Of a stretch of DNA of 64,000 bases, positions 27,068 through 35,626 are shown in pieces (positions within the stretch are counted from its first letter, which is position 1; every line of letters starts with the position of its first letter). The stretch is from NCBI RefSeq assembly GCF_900197575.1, contig NZ_FZLN01000001.1:1178001-1242000 (forward strand), given 5' to 3'. The notes below the pieces were generated by a model. That model made no database searches. It was not told where the DNA came from and saw only the letters and a program-made list of their open reading frames with translations. A program made the translations under genes and the position numbers. The DNA is from Acinetobacter apis (lineage in GTDB: Bacteria > Pseudomonadota > Gammaproteobacteria > Pseudomonadales > Moraxellaceae).

Positions 27068-27943
27068 ATGTCTGATTTATTTGAACCTTGGTTGATGTAT
27101 AAACATGCTTGTGTTCGCCAACTTGCGTTTTGTTTAGCCAGCCCTAATATCATTAAGCATGTTCCCAATGACTTGGAGATTAAATTCAGTTTTAATTTAC
27201 ATGACAACGCATTTTGGGAAACACAATACGGTCTTTATACTGCGCGTTTAGCTTCGCTTGATCAAGATCCAACCCCACTACTCTCATTTCTCGAGCAACT
27301 TAAAAGTACACGACTTGGCTTAAGATTTGAAATGTTTATTTGGTTTTGGTTGTTGGATGACGACTATCATTCCTTTCAATTGCTTGGTCACAGTATTCAG
27401 CAAATTAAAGCGCAACAAACGATTGGAGAACTTGATTTTTTGGTTCTTAACACGCAAACCCAGCAAGTTGAACATTGGGAAGTCGCGATCAAGTTTTATT
27501 TGGCTGAGCAAGCCTTTTATTTAAATGAGTGGTATGGCTTAAACCGTCAAGACACATTACAACGTAAACTTTCCCATTTTACTCAAAAACAATTTCAGTT
27601 CTCTGAAGCCCTTGGCTTTCATATTGATAAGAAATATGCTGTCTTTAAAGGACAACTTTATTTACCACACCATACTCAATTGAATAATCCACTTCCAGAA
27701 TGGTTTAATCCTGCACGGCGCTATGGCTTTTGGGGACAACAACCGATCGATGGATTATATAAATTATCTCGGCAAGAGTGGTTTACGCCCAATGCCGACA
27801 CCACACCACAAACAGCAAATTATTGGTGGAATGACGGTTTATATACAGATTTTGAGCATGGTTTTTTTTACATGTTTCGCCATACACCATGGCCAACAAT
27901 TTATACAAAACCACCGTTTTTTAAAAACTCATTACCGAGATAA
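27068..27943 (+). CDS. DUF1853 protein, putative PD-(D/E)XK nuclease fold
   Basis: A 291-residue cytoplasmic protein recognised as DUF1853. It has FEMFIWFWLL around residue 88, then GELDFLVLN (Asp123) and HWEVAIKFYL (Glu138, Lys142). The D...E-x(n)-K arrangement on consecutive strands resembles the restriction-endonuclease-like core. The C-terminal half is rich in Trp, Tyr and Phe. It is divergent from ybaN-elsL, with only 76 nt between start codons, so the promoters must overlap. Nuclease activity is inference; no biochemical role is known to me. Confidence 0.7.
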   Translation: MSDLFEPWLMYKHACVRQLAFCLASPNIIKHVPNDLEIKFSFNLHDNAFWETQYGLYTARLASLDQDPTPLLSFLEQLKSTRLGLRFEMFIWFWLLDDDYHSFQLLGHSIQQIKAQQTIGELDFLVLNTQTQQVEHWEVAIKFYLAEQAFYLNEWYGLNRQDTLQRKLSHFTQKQFQFSEALGFHIDKKYAVFKGQLYLPHHTQLNNPLPEWFNPARRYGFWGQQPIDGLYKLSRQEWFTPNADTTPQTANYWWNDGLYTDFEHGFFYMFRHTPWPTIYTKPPFFKNSLPR

Positions 27944-28091
27944 TCCCCTGAATTTTCAAAATTATTTGTTTATTCAAATTCAATACAATAGATACATTTA
28001 ATTACATATATTAAGTAAAAGTAACTACTTTTTTCAAGGCAGATTCTTTACTCTTATTTTAGAACGTAAAATAAATTAACAGGAGATAATT

Positions 28092-28232
28092 ATGAAAAAA
28101 GTTCTACTCGCTTCAATTGTAACAGCAGTGGTTTTATCAGGTTGTAATACTTTTAGCGGAATTGGGAAAGACGTATCAAGTGCAGGTAACGCTGTAACAA
28201 ATACAGCGACTAAAACACAGTCAAAACTTTAA
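28092..28232 (+). CDS. entericidin-like small lipoprotein, 46 residues
   Basis: ATG at 28092 has AGGAGA 6-8 nt upstream. The product begins MKKVLLASIVTAVVLSGCNTF: a lipoprotein signal with lipobox LSGC, then a short mature chain (FSGIGKDVSSAGNAV...). GIGKDV-SAGNAV matches the EcnA/EcnB family, where the pair acts as a membrane-active toxin and its antidote in enterics. Only one such gene is seen here, followed by a strong terminator, so it is a monocistronic unit of its own. Confidence 0.82.
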   Translation: MKKVLLASIVTAVVLSGCNTFSGIGKDVSSAGNAVTNTATKTQSKL

Positions 28233-28250
28233 TATATAAGTAAAAAAAAC

Positions 28251-28285
28251 AAAAAAGTCTTACCCATTTGGTAAGACTTTTTTGT
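28251..28285 (+). terminator. terminator of the entericidin-like gene
   Basis: A 14-bp stem (28251-28264 / 28270-28283) with loop CATTT, followed by T-rich sequence. Confidence 0.9.
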
Positions 28286-28361
28286 TTTTAGACGTTTGAT
28301 CATTGCCTATAAATAATTATTTTTCCTATAATCGGCATACTCTTTTCTTTTACATAGACTC

Positions 28362-29495
28362 ATGACCTCTTCAAATACATTAGATTTAAGCCTTGAACTT
28401 CTAAAGCAACCCTCAATCACTCCCAATGACCATAGCTGCCAAGATATTATTTCACAGCGTCTTGCACAAATTGGCTTTGAGATTGAAGCCATGCAATTTG
28501 GTGATGTTGATAACTTATGGGCGCGTAAAGGAACACAAGGTCCTGTATTTTGTTTTGCAGGTCATACTGATGTTGTGCCAACAGGTCATTTAGATGCATG
28601 GACATCACAGCCATTTGCCCCTGAAATCCGTGATGGCAAGCTATATGGTCGTGGTAGTGCAGATATGAAAACTGCACTTGCAGCAATGGTGGTTGCAACT
28701 GAACGTTTTGTTGCTAAACATCCTAATCATCATGGTTCAATTGCATATTTAATCACATCAGATGAAGAAGGTCCTGCTGTCAATGGCACTGTGAAAGTGA
28801 TCGAAACGCTAGAACAGCGTCAAGAAAAAATCACATGGTGTTTGGTTGGTGAACCCTCTAGCACACATCGCTTAGGTGATATTGTCAAAAACGGTCGTCG
28901 TGGCTCGCTAAACGCAAAAATTACCATTCAAGGGAAGCAAGGTCATGTGGCATACCCTCACTTGGCAAAAAATCCTATTCACCTTGCCAGTAAAGCGTTA
29001 AATGAGTTGTGTGAAAGTGTATGGGATCAAGGCAACGAATATTTCCCAGCAACATCATTTCAAGTATCTAATATTCATTCAGGCACAGGTGCAACCAATG
29101 TTATTCCTGATACGCTTGAAATTACCTGTAATTTTCGCTTTTCGACCGAAGTTACTGCTGATGAATTAAAACAACGCGTTGTTGCGATACTTGACCACCA
29201 CAAGCTTGATCATCATATTGAATGGAATTTATCAGGTCAGCCTTTCATTACACCTATTGGTGATTTAGTCCAAGCCACACAAACAGCCATTCAAAAGGTC
29301 TGTGGTTATGCAACTGAGCTTTCAACCAGTGGTGGTACATCTGATGGACGCTTTATTGCACCTACAGGTGCACAAGTGATTGAACTTGGTGTATTAAATG
29401 CAACCATTCATCAAGTGAATGAACATGTTAATGTGAATGACTTAGAGCCACTTGCTGAAATTTATGAAGAGATTTTAGTACAACTGCTGACTTAG
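28362..29495 (+). CDS. dapE: succinyl-diaminopimelate desuccinylase
   Basis: M20 zinc peptidase that yields LL-diaminopimelate for lysine and peptidoglycan. Visible motifs are [16 protein letters not shown] (metal-binding His and catalytic Asp), [15 protein letters not shown] (bridging Asp), [11 protein letters not shown] (catalytic Glu and metal Glu), ending with [14 protein letters not shown] (metal His). Length 377 residues is standard. It is convergent with pilH. Confidence 0.96.
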   Translation: MTSSNTLDLSLELLKQPSITPNDHSCQDIISQRLAQIGFEIEAMQFGDVDNLWARKGTQGPVFCFAGHTDVVPTGHLDAWTSQPFAPEIRDGKLYGRGSADMKTALAAMVVATERFVAKHPNHHGSIAYLITSDEEGPAVNGTVKVIETLEQRQEKITWCLVGEPSSTHRLGDIVKNGRRGSLNAKITIQGKQGHVAYPHLAKNPIHLASKALNELCESVWDQGNEYFPATSFQVSNIHSGTGATNVIPDTLEITCNFRFSTEVTADELKQRVVAILDHHKLDHHIEWNLSGQPFITPIGDLVQATQTAIQKVCGYATELSTSGGTSDGRFIAPTGAQVIELGVLNATIHQVNEHVNVNDLEPLAEIYEEILVQLLT

Positions 29496-29540
29496 TTGGT
29501 ATCAGTCCATTTGGCAATAGACCAAATGTCGAGGATGGTG

Positions 29541-29581
29541 ATCATGCTGTATAGATATTAAATACATCTATATAGCATGAT
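29541..29581. repeat. long hairpin between dapE and pilH
   Basis: Arms 29541-29556 and 29566-29581 pair at 15 of 16 positions around a 9-nt AT loop. No U-tract follows on either strand. A smaller inverted repeat (CATTTGG/CCAAATG) is at 29508-29528. They are probably the 3' ends of the two convergent genes. Confidence 0.6.
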
Positions 29582-29654
29582 GTGCCGCATTAATACTGAC
29601 ATTGAGATTAAATGCGCAAAATGGTTGATATCATCATTTAGAGTAAAATGCGTG

Positions 29655-30017
29655 TTACGAGAGATACTGATCAATAATTTCAATTAATTTTGTTTCATTA
29701 ATTGGCTTTACTAAATAGTGCTTTGCACCTTGCTGTTTACCCCAAGAATGATTAATGTCTTGGTCTTTCGTACTCACAATAATAATTGGAATATGTTGGG
29801 TTTGTAGTGAACAAGAAATTTGCCGTGTCACTTGAAAGCCATTCATGCCTGGCATAACCAAATCAATAATAATTAGATCTGGCTTTTTTTCTTCAGCCAA
29901 TGTCACACCATCAGCACCACTGAATGCTTCAATCACATCAAAATCATGTTTGTTCAAGATCTCTTTTAAGCGAAAAAGCTCCGCTGGTGAGTCATCAACA
30001 ACCAAGATACGCTTCAT
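29655..30017 (-). CDS. pilH: type IV pili twitching response regulator PilH
   Basis: A single-domain CheY-like receiver of 120 residues. Phosphoacceptor Asp is in LIIIDLVMPGMNGF, the acidic pair in VVDDSPAE, Thr/Ser in IIIVSTKD and Lys in YLVKPI. The segment DQDINHSWGKQQGAKHYLVKP matches PilH rather than PilG. It follows pilG by 10 nt. The usual downstream genes (pilI, pilJ, chpA) are not present; a convergent dapE comes next. Confidence 0.85.
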   Translation of the reverse strand: MKRILVVDDSPAELFRLKEILNKHDFDVIEAFSGADGVTLAEEKKPDLIIIDLVMPGMNGFQVTRQISCSLQTQHIPIIIVSTKDQDINHSWGKQQGAKHYLVKPINETKLIEIIDQYLS

Positions 30018-30027
30018 TCAATGATCC

Positions 30028-30420
30028 TTAAAGCGATTCCACATGCTTTGATATAGCTTGTAATAACTCGCTTTTACCAAAAGGCTTCGTTAAATATTCG
30101 TCTGCACCAACCATTTGACCTTTTGCACGGTCAAATAAACCATCTTTACTTGATAGCATAATGATTGGAATATTTTGATAATCTGCATTATTTTTTAACA
30201 ATGCACAAGTTTGATAACCATCTAAACGTGGCATCATAATATCAATAAAAATAATATCAGGCTTTAAATCAGGAATTTTTGACAACGCTTCAAAACCATC
30301 AATTGCTGTAAATACTTCATAGCCTTCACGTTGCAGTAAGCTTTCTGCTGTACGACGAATGGTCTTCGAGTCATCAATTACCATGACTTTACACTTTACA
30401 CTCACTTGTTCTTCCACCAC
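30028..30420 (-). CDS. pilG: twitching motility response regulator PilG
   Basis: A receiver-only protein of 130 residues. VMVIDDSKTIRRTAESLL, IIFIDIMMPRLDGYQTCALLKNN and IIMLSSKDGLFDRAKG are nearly the same as in PilG of Pseudomonas, where it promotes pilus extension through the Chp system. The start is GTG (30420), with AGGGG 7 nt upstream. The two receivers form a short operon. Confidence 0.88.
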   Translation of the reverse strand: MVEEQVSVKCKVMVIDDSKTIRRTAESLLQREGYEVFTAIDGFEALSKIPDLKPDIIFIDIMMPRLDGYQTCALLKNNADYQNIPIIMLSSKDGLFDRAKGQMVGADEYLTKPFGKSELLQAISKHVESL

Positions 30421-30824
30421 TTGACTACCCCTAAGTATTTTAAACGGTCATAACGTTAATGTGTTTTAAATTCACAATTCTGCTTATCATACATACATCA
30501 CGTTTAAGTTACGTGAGACGAGATGAGCCTATTTTCACAAATCTACAAGACATGTTACTTTATATAATCAAGATGTCAAAAGTTGACATGTTTTTTTCAT
30601 CTTAATTATGACATGACCCTGTTGTAATCGTGACTCATGTTCATTAATTTTCAAGAAGATTAGCATAATATATTTACTTCTGAATTTTTTTCGCACACAC
30701 TTCACTTTTTAGTTGAAACCATTTATATCTTGGTTATTGGCACAATACAACCATTCAATGATGGGCTAACTTGTTTTTAGACCCTCGCCAGTATTTTTCA
30801 TTTTTTGTATTAGGATAAACGTAC
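30421..30824. other. 404-bp intergenic region between pilG and proS
   Basis: No open frame of note. The palindrome ATGTCAA-AAG-TTGACAT (30573-30589) contains two back-to-back TTGACA hexamers. On the minus strand TTGACA has TAACAT 16 nt downstream (30552-30557), a fair pilG promoter. On the plus strand TTGACA is followed by a poor -10 (TATGAC, 18-nt spacer). The palindrome is also followed by seven Ts, so it could fold as a weak terminator on the plus strand. proS has the SD AGGA about 11 nt before its ATG. Confidence 0.5.
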
Positions 30825-32540
30825 ATGCGCGCGAGCCGCTTTTTGTTTGCAACACTTAGAGAAACCCCAAATGATGCAGAAGTGATTTCACATCAATTAA
30901 TGCTCAGAGCAGGGATGATTCGTAAGCTTGCATCAGGCCTTTACACTTGGTTACCGCTTGGCAAACGAGTACTCAGTAAAGTTGAAAAAATTGTGAAAGA
31001 AGAAATGGAACGTGCAGGTGCGCTTGAAGTGTTTATGCCCGTTACACAACCTGCTGCGCTGTGGCAAGAATCTGGTCGTTTTGTGCAATACGGACCAGAA
31101 TTATTACGCTTTAAAGACCGTCATCAAAATGACTTTGTGCTTGGTCCAACGCATGAAGAGGTCATTACCGACTTGGTACGTAATGAATTAAAAAGCTATA
31201 AACAGCTACCTATTAATTTTTATCAAGTACAAACAAAATTCCGTGATGAAATTCGCCCACGCTTTGGCGTGATGCGTTCACGTGAATTCATCATGAAAGA
31301 TGCATATTCATTTCATACCTCTCATGCCTCATTACAAGAAACTTATGATGTGATGTACGATGCGTATTCACGTATCTTTACACGTCTAGGCTTAGACTTT
31401 AGAGCAGTAGAAGCAGATACTGGCTCGATTGGTGGTACAGCATCACATGAGTTTCACGTGTTGGCATCAAGTGGTGAAGATGCCGTTGTATTCTCATCAG
31501 GCTCAAACTATGCCGCGAATATTGAAAAAGCAGAAGCAATTGCTGTTGGCGAGCGCCAAGCACCTACTAAAACCTTCAGCTTAGTGGAAACACCAAATCA
31601 AGATACCATTGCTAAAGTTTGTGAATTTCTAAATGAGCCAAAAGAACAATCTGTCAAAGCATTGCTTGTACAAGGCATTGCAAAAGAAGATGGTTCAATT
31701 CCTGTAGTTGCCCTGTTCTTACGTGGCGATCATGAGCTCAATGATATTAAAGCAGAAAACCATCCGTTGATTGCTGCTCCTTTGACCTTTGCCACAGAAG
31801 AGCAATTACAACAGTATGATTTACCTGCAGGCTATATTGGTCCACAAGGTTTAGTCGAAAAAGGGTTAAACGTGATTGTTGACCGTTCAGCTGCAATTTT
31901 GTCTGACTTTGTTGCAGGTGCAAATACAGCAAACCATCATGCGGTTGGTGTCAATTGGGACCGTGATGCCACATATACTGAAACTTATGACTTAAGAAAT
32001 ATTGTTGAAGGTGATCCATCTCCTGATGGTCAAGGTACTTTACTCATTAAACGTGGTATTGAAGTTGGACATATATTCCAGCTTGGTACCAAGTATTCTG
32101 AAGCTTTAAAATGTACAGTGCTTGGTGAAGAAGGTCGTCCTGTGCCTGTCACTATGGGCTGTTATGGCATTGGTGTAACCCGTGTGATTGCTGCTGCCAT
32201 TGAACAAAACTATGATGATAAAGGTATTATTTGGCCAAAAGCACTTGCACCATTTGAAATAGCAATTGTTCCAATGAATGCGCATAAATCACCACGTGCT
32301 GTTGAGGCCGCAGAGGCACTGTATCAAGAATTGCAAGCACTAGGCTATGATGTCTTACTTGATGACCGAAACGAGCGTCCTGGCGTAAAATTCTCTGATT
32401 TAGAGCTAACTGGTGTACCACATCGTATTGTGGTGAGTGAAAAAGGTTTAGATGCCAATACCTTTGAATATAAACATCGTACTGATGCTGAATCTAAAAA
32501 CCTGAATAAAGATGACTTGCTTGTTCAGCTTAAAAATTAA
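30825..32540 (+). CDS. proS: prolyl-tRNA synthetase, bacterial type
   Basis: Charges tRNA-Pro. It is a class II synthetase with motif 1/2 regions ([44 protein letters not shown]), a YbaK-like editing insertion (about residues 225-395) and motif 3 in [18 protein letters not shown], followed by an anticodon-binding domain. Length 571 residues matches the E. coli-type enzyme (572). It is closed by a terminator shared with dcd. Confidence 0.97.
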   Translation: MRASRFLFATLRETPNDAEVISHQLMLRAGMIRKLASGLYTWLPLGKRVLSKVEKIVKEEMERAGALEVFMPVTQPAALWQESGRFVQYGPELLRFKDRHQNDFVLGPTHEEVITDLVRNELKSYKQLPINFYQVQTKFRDEIRPRFGVMRSREFIMKDAYSFHTSHASLQETYDVMYDAYSRIFTRLGLDFRAVEADTGSIGGTASHEFHVLASSGEDAVVFSSGSNYAANIEKAEAIAVGERQAPTKTFSLVETPNQDTIAKVCEFLNEPKEQSVKALLVQGIAKEDGSIPVVALFLRGDHELNDIKAENHPLIAAPLTFATEEQLQQYDLPAGYIGPQGLVEKGLNVIVDRSAAILSDFVAGANTANHHAVGVNWDRDATYTETYDLRNIVEGDPSPDGQGTLLIKRGIEVGHIFQLGTKYSEALKCTVLGEEGRPVPVTMGCYGIGVTRVIAAAIEQNYDDKGIIWPKALAPFEIAIVPMNAHKSPRAVEAAEALYQELQALGYDVLLDDRNERPGVKFSDLELTGVPHRIVVSEKGLDANTFEYKHRTDAESKNLNKDDLLVQLKN

Positions 32541-32551
32541 ATTTAAGCCAT

Positions 32552-32582
32552 AAAAAAACCGCTCATATGAGCGGTTTTTTAT
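32552..32582. terminator. bidirectional terminator between proS and dcd
   Basis: A perfect palindrome CCGCTCATATGAGCGG (32559-32574) flanked by A and T runs. It serves the convergent proS and dcd genes. Confidence 0.92.
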
Positions 32583-32585
32583 TTT

Positions 32586-33155
32586 TTAAGCTTTCGGTAG
32601 AGTTACACCTGTTTGACCTTGGTATTTTCCACCACGATCTTTATAAGACACTTCACACTCTTCATCACTTTCAAAAAACAACATTTGCGCAACCCCTTCA
32701 CCTGCATAAATTCGTGCTGGTAAATTGGTTGTATTTGAAAACTCAAGGGTTACATGCCCTTCCCATTCAGGCTCTAATGGCGTGACATTGACAATAATGC
32801 CACAACGCGCATAAGTTGATTTTCCTAAGCAAATCGTTAATACATTTCTTGGAATACGGAAATATTCTACCGTACGTGCTAATGCAAAAGAATTGGGCGG
32901 AATGATACATACGTCTGATTCAATCGTGACTAAGCTTTTTTCATCAAAGTTCTTAGGATCAACAATCGCAGAGTGTACATTGGTAAACACTTTAAATTCA
33001 GGCGCACAGCGTACATCATAACCATAACTTGAGACGCCATACGAAATGAGCTTTTCACCATCTTTGTTAAAGCGTACCTGATTTTCTTCATATGGCTCGA
33101 TCATGCCATGTTCGCGGCTCATTTGTTTAATCCAACGATCGGATTTAATTGCCAT
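32586..33155 (-). CDS. dcd: dCTP deaminase
   Basis: Deaminates dCTP to dUTP, the main dTMP source in most Gram-negatives. Visible motifs are [16 protein letters not shown] at the N-terminus, [28 protein letters not shown] (catalytic Glu region) and [12 protein letters not shown]. The ATG at 33155 is chosen over a TTG at 33167 because GGAA sits 6 nt upstream of it; this gives 189 residues. Confidence 0.95.
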   Translation of the reverse strand: MAIKSDRWIKQMSREHGMIEPYEENQVRFNKDGEKLISYGVSSYGYDVRCAPEFKVFTNVHSAIVDPKNFDEKSLVTIESDVCIIPPNSFALARTVEYFRIPRNVLTICLGKSTYARCGIIVNVTPLEPEWEGHVTLEFSNTTNLPARIYAGEGVAQMLFFESDEECEVSYKDRGGKYQGQTGVTLPKA

Positions 33156-33298
33156 AGTGAGTTCCAAATAACAAGTGAATATTTTATTTGGCTATACTTT
33201 AACTGAAATCACGCACAATGAAAATCTCTGTCAAATCATTCTCTACCCACTGACCGACTCAAAAGGTCGATCAATACTTTTTCTCGCCTAGAACGCAT

Positions 33299-33326
33299 AA
33301 AAAACCCGCCACAAGTGCGGGTTTTT
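33299..33326 (-). terminator. terminator of the cysI-DUF934 operon
   Basis: Stem AAAACCCGC / GCGGGTTTT; the minus strand continues into a T-run. It lies just 3' of the DUF934 gene. Confidence 0.88.
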
Positions 33327-33341
33327 ATCATCAGCTAGATT

Positions 33342-33827
33342 TTAACTGCCGACTTGGTAATTGGCTTGTTCTACAGCAGTAGACGCTTGATATGGCTGTT
33401 TAAAATCATCTAAACCTGGCGCTGCTTCAGCAACGTCTTTTCCTTCTTTAATCACAAAACTATTAAAGCCTGAACGTTTTAAATAATTTAGAACATCCTT
33501 AAAAATATCACCAACTGCACGTAAGTCACCTGTAAAACCTTGACGGCGTAGTAATGCTGCAAATGAATAGCCTCGACCATCATTAAAGCCTGCAAACTCA
33601 ACAAAAATAGTGTCAAACTTATCAAGAGGAAATTCATGATCTTCAGGAGAAGTATCTACTGTAATCAGTAACGCCTTTTTGCCTGTTACATGCGGTAAAT
33701 GATCTAACTGTTCTGCAGTTAAAACCACATCACCTGAAGGTAACGCACCCGACTCATCAATCAACTGATAGGTATTCGCGACAACAGAACCATCAAGCAG
33801 CAAAACTGGTAATTCTAAATTAGGCAT
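33342..33827 (-). CDS. DUF934 protein, sulfite-reduction accessory
   Basis: A 161-residue protein of the DUF934 family, regularly found beside cysI. Recognisable segments are DTIFVEFAGFNDGRGYSFAALLR and GDLRAVGDIFKDVLNYLKRSGF. The start at 33827 has a perfect AAGGAG 7 nt upstream, inside the end of cysI; the two genes overlap by 8 nt. The longer frame beginning further inside cysI is rejected. Its biochemical role is unknown; it may help siroheme protein assembly or sulfur transfer. Confidence 0.85.
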   Translation of the reverse strand: MPNLELPVLLLDGSVVANTYQLIDESGALPSGDVVLTAEQLDHLPHVTGKKALLITVDTSPEDHEFPLDKFDTIFVEFAGFNDGRGYSFAALLRRQGFTGDLRAVGDIFKDVLNYLKRSGFNSFVIKEGKDVAEAAPGLDDFKQPYQASTAVEQANYQVGS

Positions 33828-35463
33828 ATGCTCGCTCCTTAAATGGTTTAATGCCAACACGGCGATAAGTATCTATAAACTTCTCATTGCTTTCACGCAA
33901 ATCTAAATAAGTATTTAAGATTTCTTCCACCACATCAGGTACAGCATCTGCAGCAAATGATGGTCCTAAAATGTTACCAATCGATGCATCATGATCTGAA
34001 TGTCCACCAAGAGTAATTTGATAGAATTCTTCACCTTTTTTATCAACACCTAAAATGCCGATATTTCCCACATGGTGATGACCACATGCATTCATACACC
34101 CTGAAATATTTAAATCAATTTCACCTAAGTTATAAACTACATCTAAGTCATCAAAACGGCGAGTAATTGCTTCTGAGATTGGAATTGATTTTGCATTCGC
34201 AAGCGAACAAAAGTCACCACCTGGGCAGCAAATAATATCTGTTAAGAAACCAATATGTGCACGTGCTAAATTGGCTGCTTCTAACTTTTCCCAAAGCGTA
34301 AACAAATGCTTTTGTGGTACATCTACCAATGAAATATTTTGCTCATGTGTGGTGCGCAATTCACCAAATGTATATTCATCAGCTAAATCAGCAATGAAAT
34401 GCATTTCTTCAGTGGTCATGTCACCTGGGGCAATTCCTGCACGTTTTAAGTTAATATTAACAATACGATAGCCACTGATTTTATGTGCATGGGTATTGAT
34501 ATTAAACCACTGTTTAAATTTAGGATGCTGTGCAAATAAAGCATCGAAATTTTCGTTTTCAAGTGTTTGATAATCAAATGGTGTGAATACAGCATCCATT
34601 TTTTCAAGCAACTCTTGTTTTACAACCAAATGATCACGTGTGTGCAAGAATTCAGCTTCAACTTTTTCTGCAAATACTTCAGGCGTCATGGCTTTTACAA
34701 GAATTTTAATTCGTGCTTTATACTTATTATCACGGCGACCGTGTAAGTTATATACACGTAAGATCGCATCTAGATAACCAATTAGATCTTCACGCGGTAA
34801 AAATTCACGAATTACACTACCAATCACAGGTGTACGCCCTAAGCCACCGCCTGCTTTAATTTTATAACCGATTTCACCCGCTTCATTTTTGACAATATAA
34901 ACGCCAATATCATGAAAGGATGCTGCAGCACGGTCTTTCTCTGCAACAGCAGAAACTGCAATTTTAAATTTACGTGGTAAGAATGCAAATTCAGGATGAA
35001 AAGTGCTCCACTGACGAATCAATTCACATGTTGGACGTGGGTCAGCAATCTCACCTTCAATCACACCTGCATATTGGTCAGTTGTTGTATTACGGATACA
35101 GTTACCACTAGTTTGAATGGCATGCATTTGTACTGTTGCTAGCTCTTCTAAGATGGTTGGTACATCTTCAAGCTCAGGCCAATTCAATTGAATGTTTTGG
35201 CGCGTTGAGATATGACCATAGCCGCGGTCATATTGCTTTGCAATATCAGCAACTTTTCGAAGCTGCGTTGTATTCATTAAACCATACGGTACAGCAATAC
35301 GAAGCATTGGCGCATAACGCTGTACGTAAAGACCATTTTGCAAACGCAATGGTCGATATTCATCTTCAGTTAATGTGCCAGCCAAGTAACGTTGGGTCTG
35401 GTCACGGAATTGTGCAACTCGTTCATTAACAAGTTGTTGATCAACATCAGTGTATACATACAT
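33820..35463 (-). CDS. cysI: sulfite reductase hemoprotein (siroheme, 4Fe-4S)
   Basis: Reduces sulfite to sulfide in cysteine synthesis. Cluster-binding cysteines are in CCPGGDFCSLA and NISGCMNACGHH. Siroheme-contacting segments include GHISTRQNIQLNW and TSGNCIRNTTTDQ. Length 547 residues fits ferredoxin- or NADPH-type CysI. A nitrite reductase is a possible alternative, but the adjacent DUF934 gene favours sulfite. No electron-donor subunit gene is nearby. Confidence 0.88.
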   Translation of the reverse strand: MYVYTDVDQQLVNERVAQFRDQTQRYLAGTLTEDEYRPLRLQNGLYVQRYAPMLRIAVPYGLMNTTQLRKVADIAKQYDRGYGHISTRQNIQLNWPELEDVPTILEELATVQMHAIQTSGNCIRNTTTDQYAGVIEGEIADPRPTCELIRQWSTFHPEFAFLPRKFKIAVSAVAEKDRAAASFHDIGVYIVKNEAGEIGYKIKAGGGLGRTPVIGSVIREFLPREDLIGYLDAILRVYNLHGRRDNKYKARIKILVKAMTPEVFAEKVEAEFLHTRDHLVVKQELLEKMDAVFTPFDYQTLENENFDALFAQHPKFKQWFNINTHAHKISGYRIVNINLKRAGIAPGDMTTEEMHFIADLADEYTFGELRTTHEQNISLVDVPQKHLFTLWEKLEAANLARAHIGFLTDIICCPGGDFCSLANAKSIPISEAITRRFDDLDVVYNLGEIDLNISGCMNACGHHHVGNIGILGVDKKGEEFYQITLGGHSDHDASIGNILGPSFAADAVPDVVEEILNTYLDLRESNEKFIDTYRRVGIKPFKERAYA

Positions 35464-35582
35464 GGCTTTTAGCTAGTAAATTAAAATTATATCTGTCTAG
35501 CATACGGTGTATTGATCTATCAGCAAAATGTTTTTTTTGTATACTGAATAGCTATTTTTCTGATAAAGCTTTTTAAATTGAT

Positions 35583-35612
35583 AAAAAAAAGCCTAGTCGA
35601 AACTAGGCTTTT
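35583..35612 (-). terminator. gcd terminator
   Basis: Stem AAAAGCCTAGT / ACTAGGCTTTT with loop CGAA; T-run on the minus strand, just 3' of gcd. Confidence 0.9.
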
Positions 35613-35626
35613 CTTCAATCATATGA

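Noticed and set aside
26611..27207. A 198-residue reading of the ybaN gene
   Set aside because: The extra 72 residues have no family similarity, overlap the divergent DUF1853 gene and lack an SD; the Met at 26991 starts the conserved domain.
30598..30824. T-box or similar aminoacyl-tRNA-sensing leader before proS
   Set aside because: No T-box sequence or specifier hairpin is recognisable, and T-boxes are rare in gammaproteobacteria.
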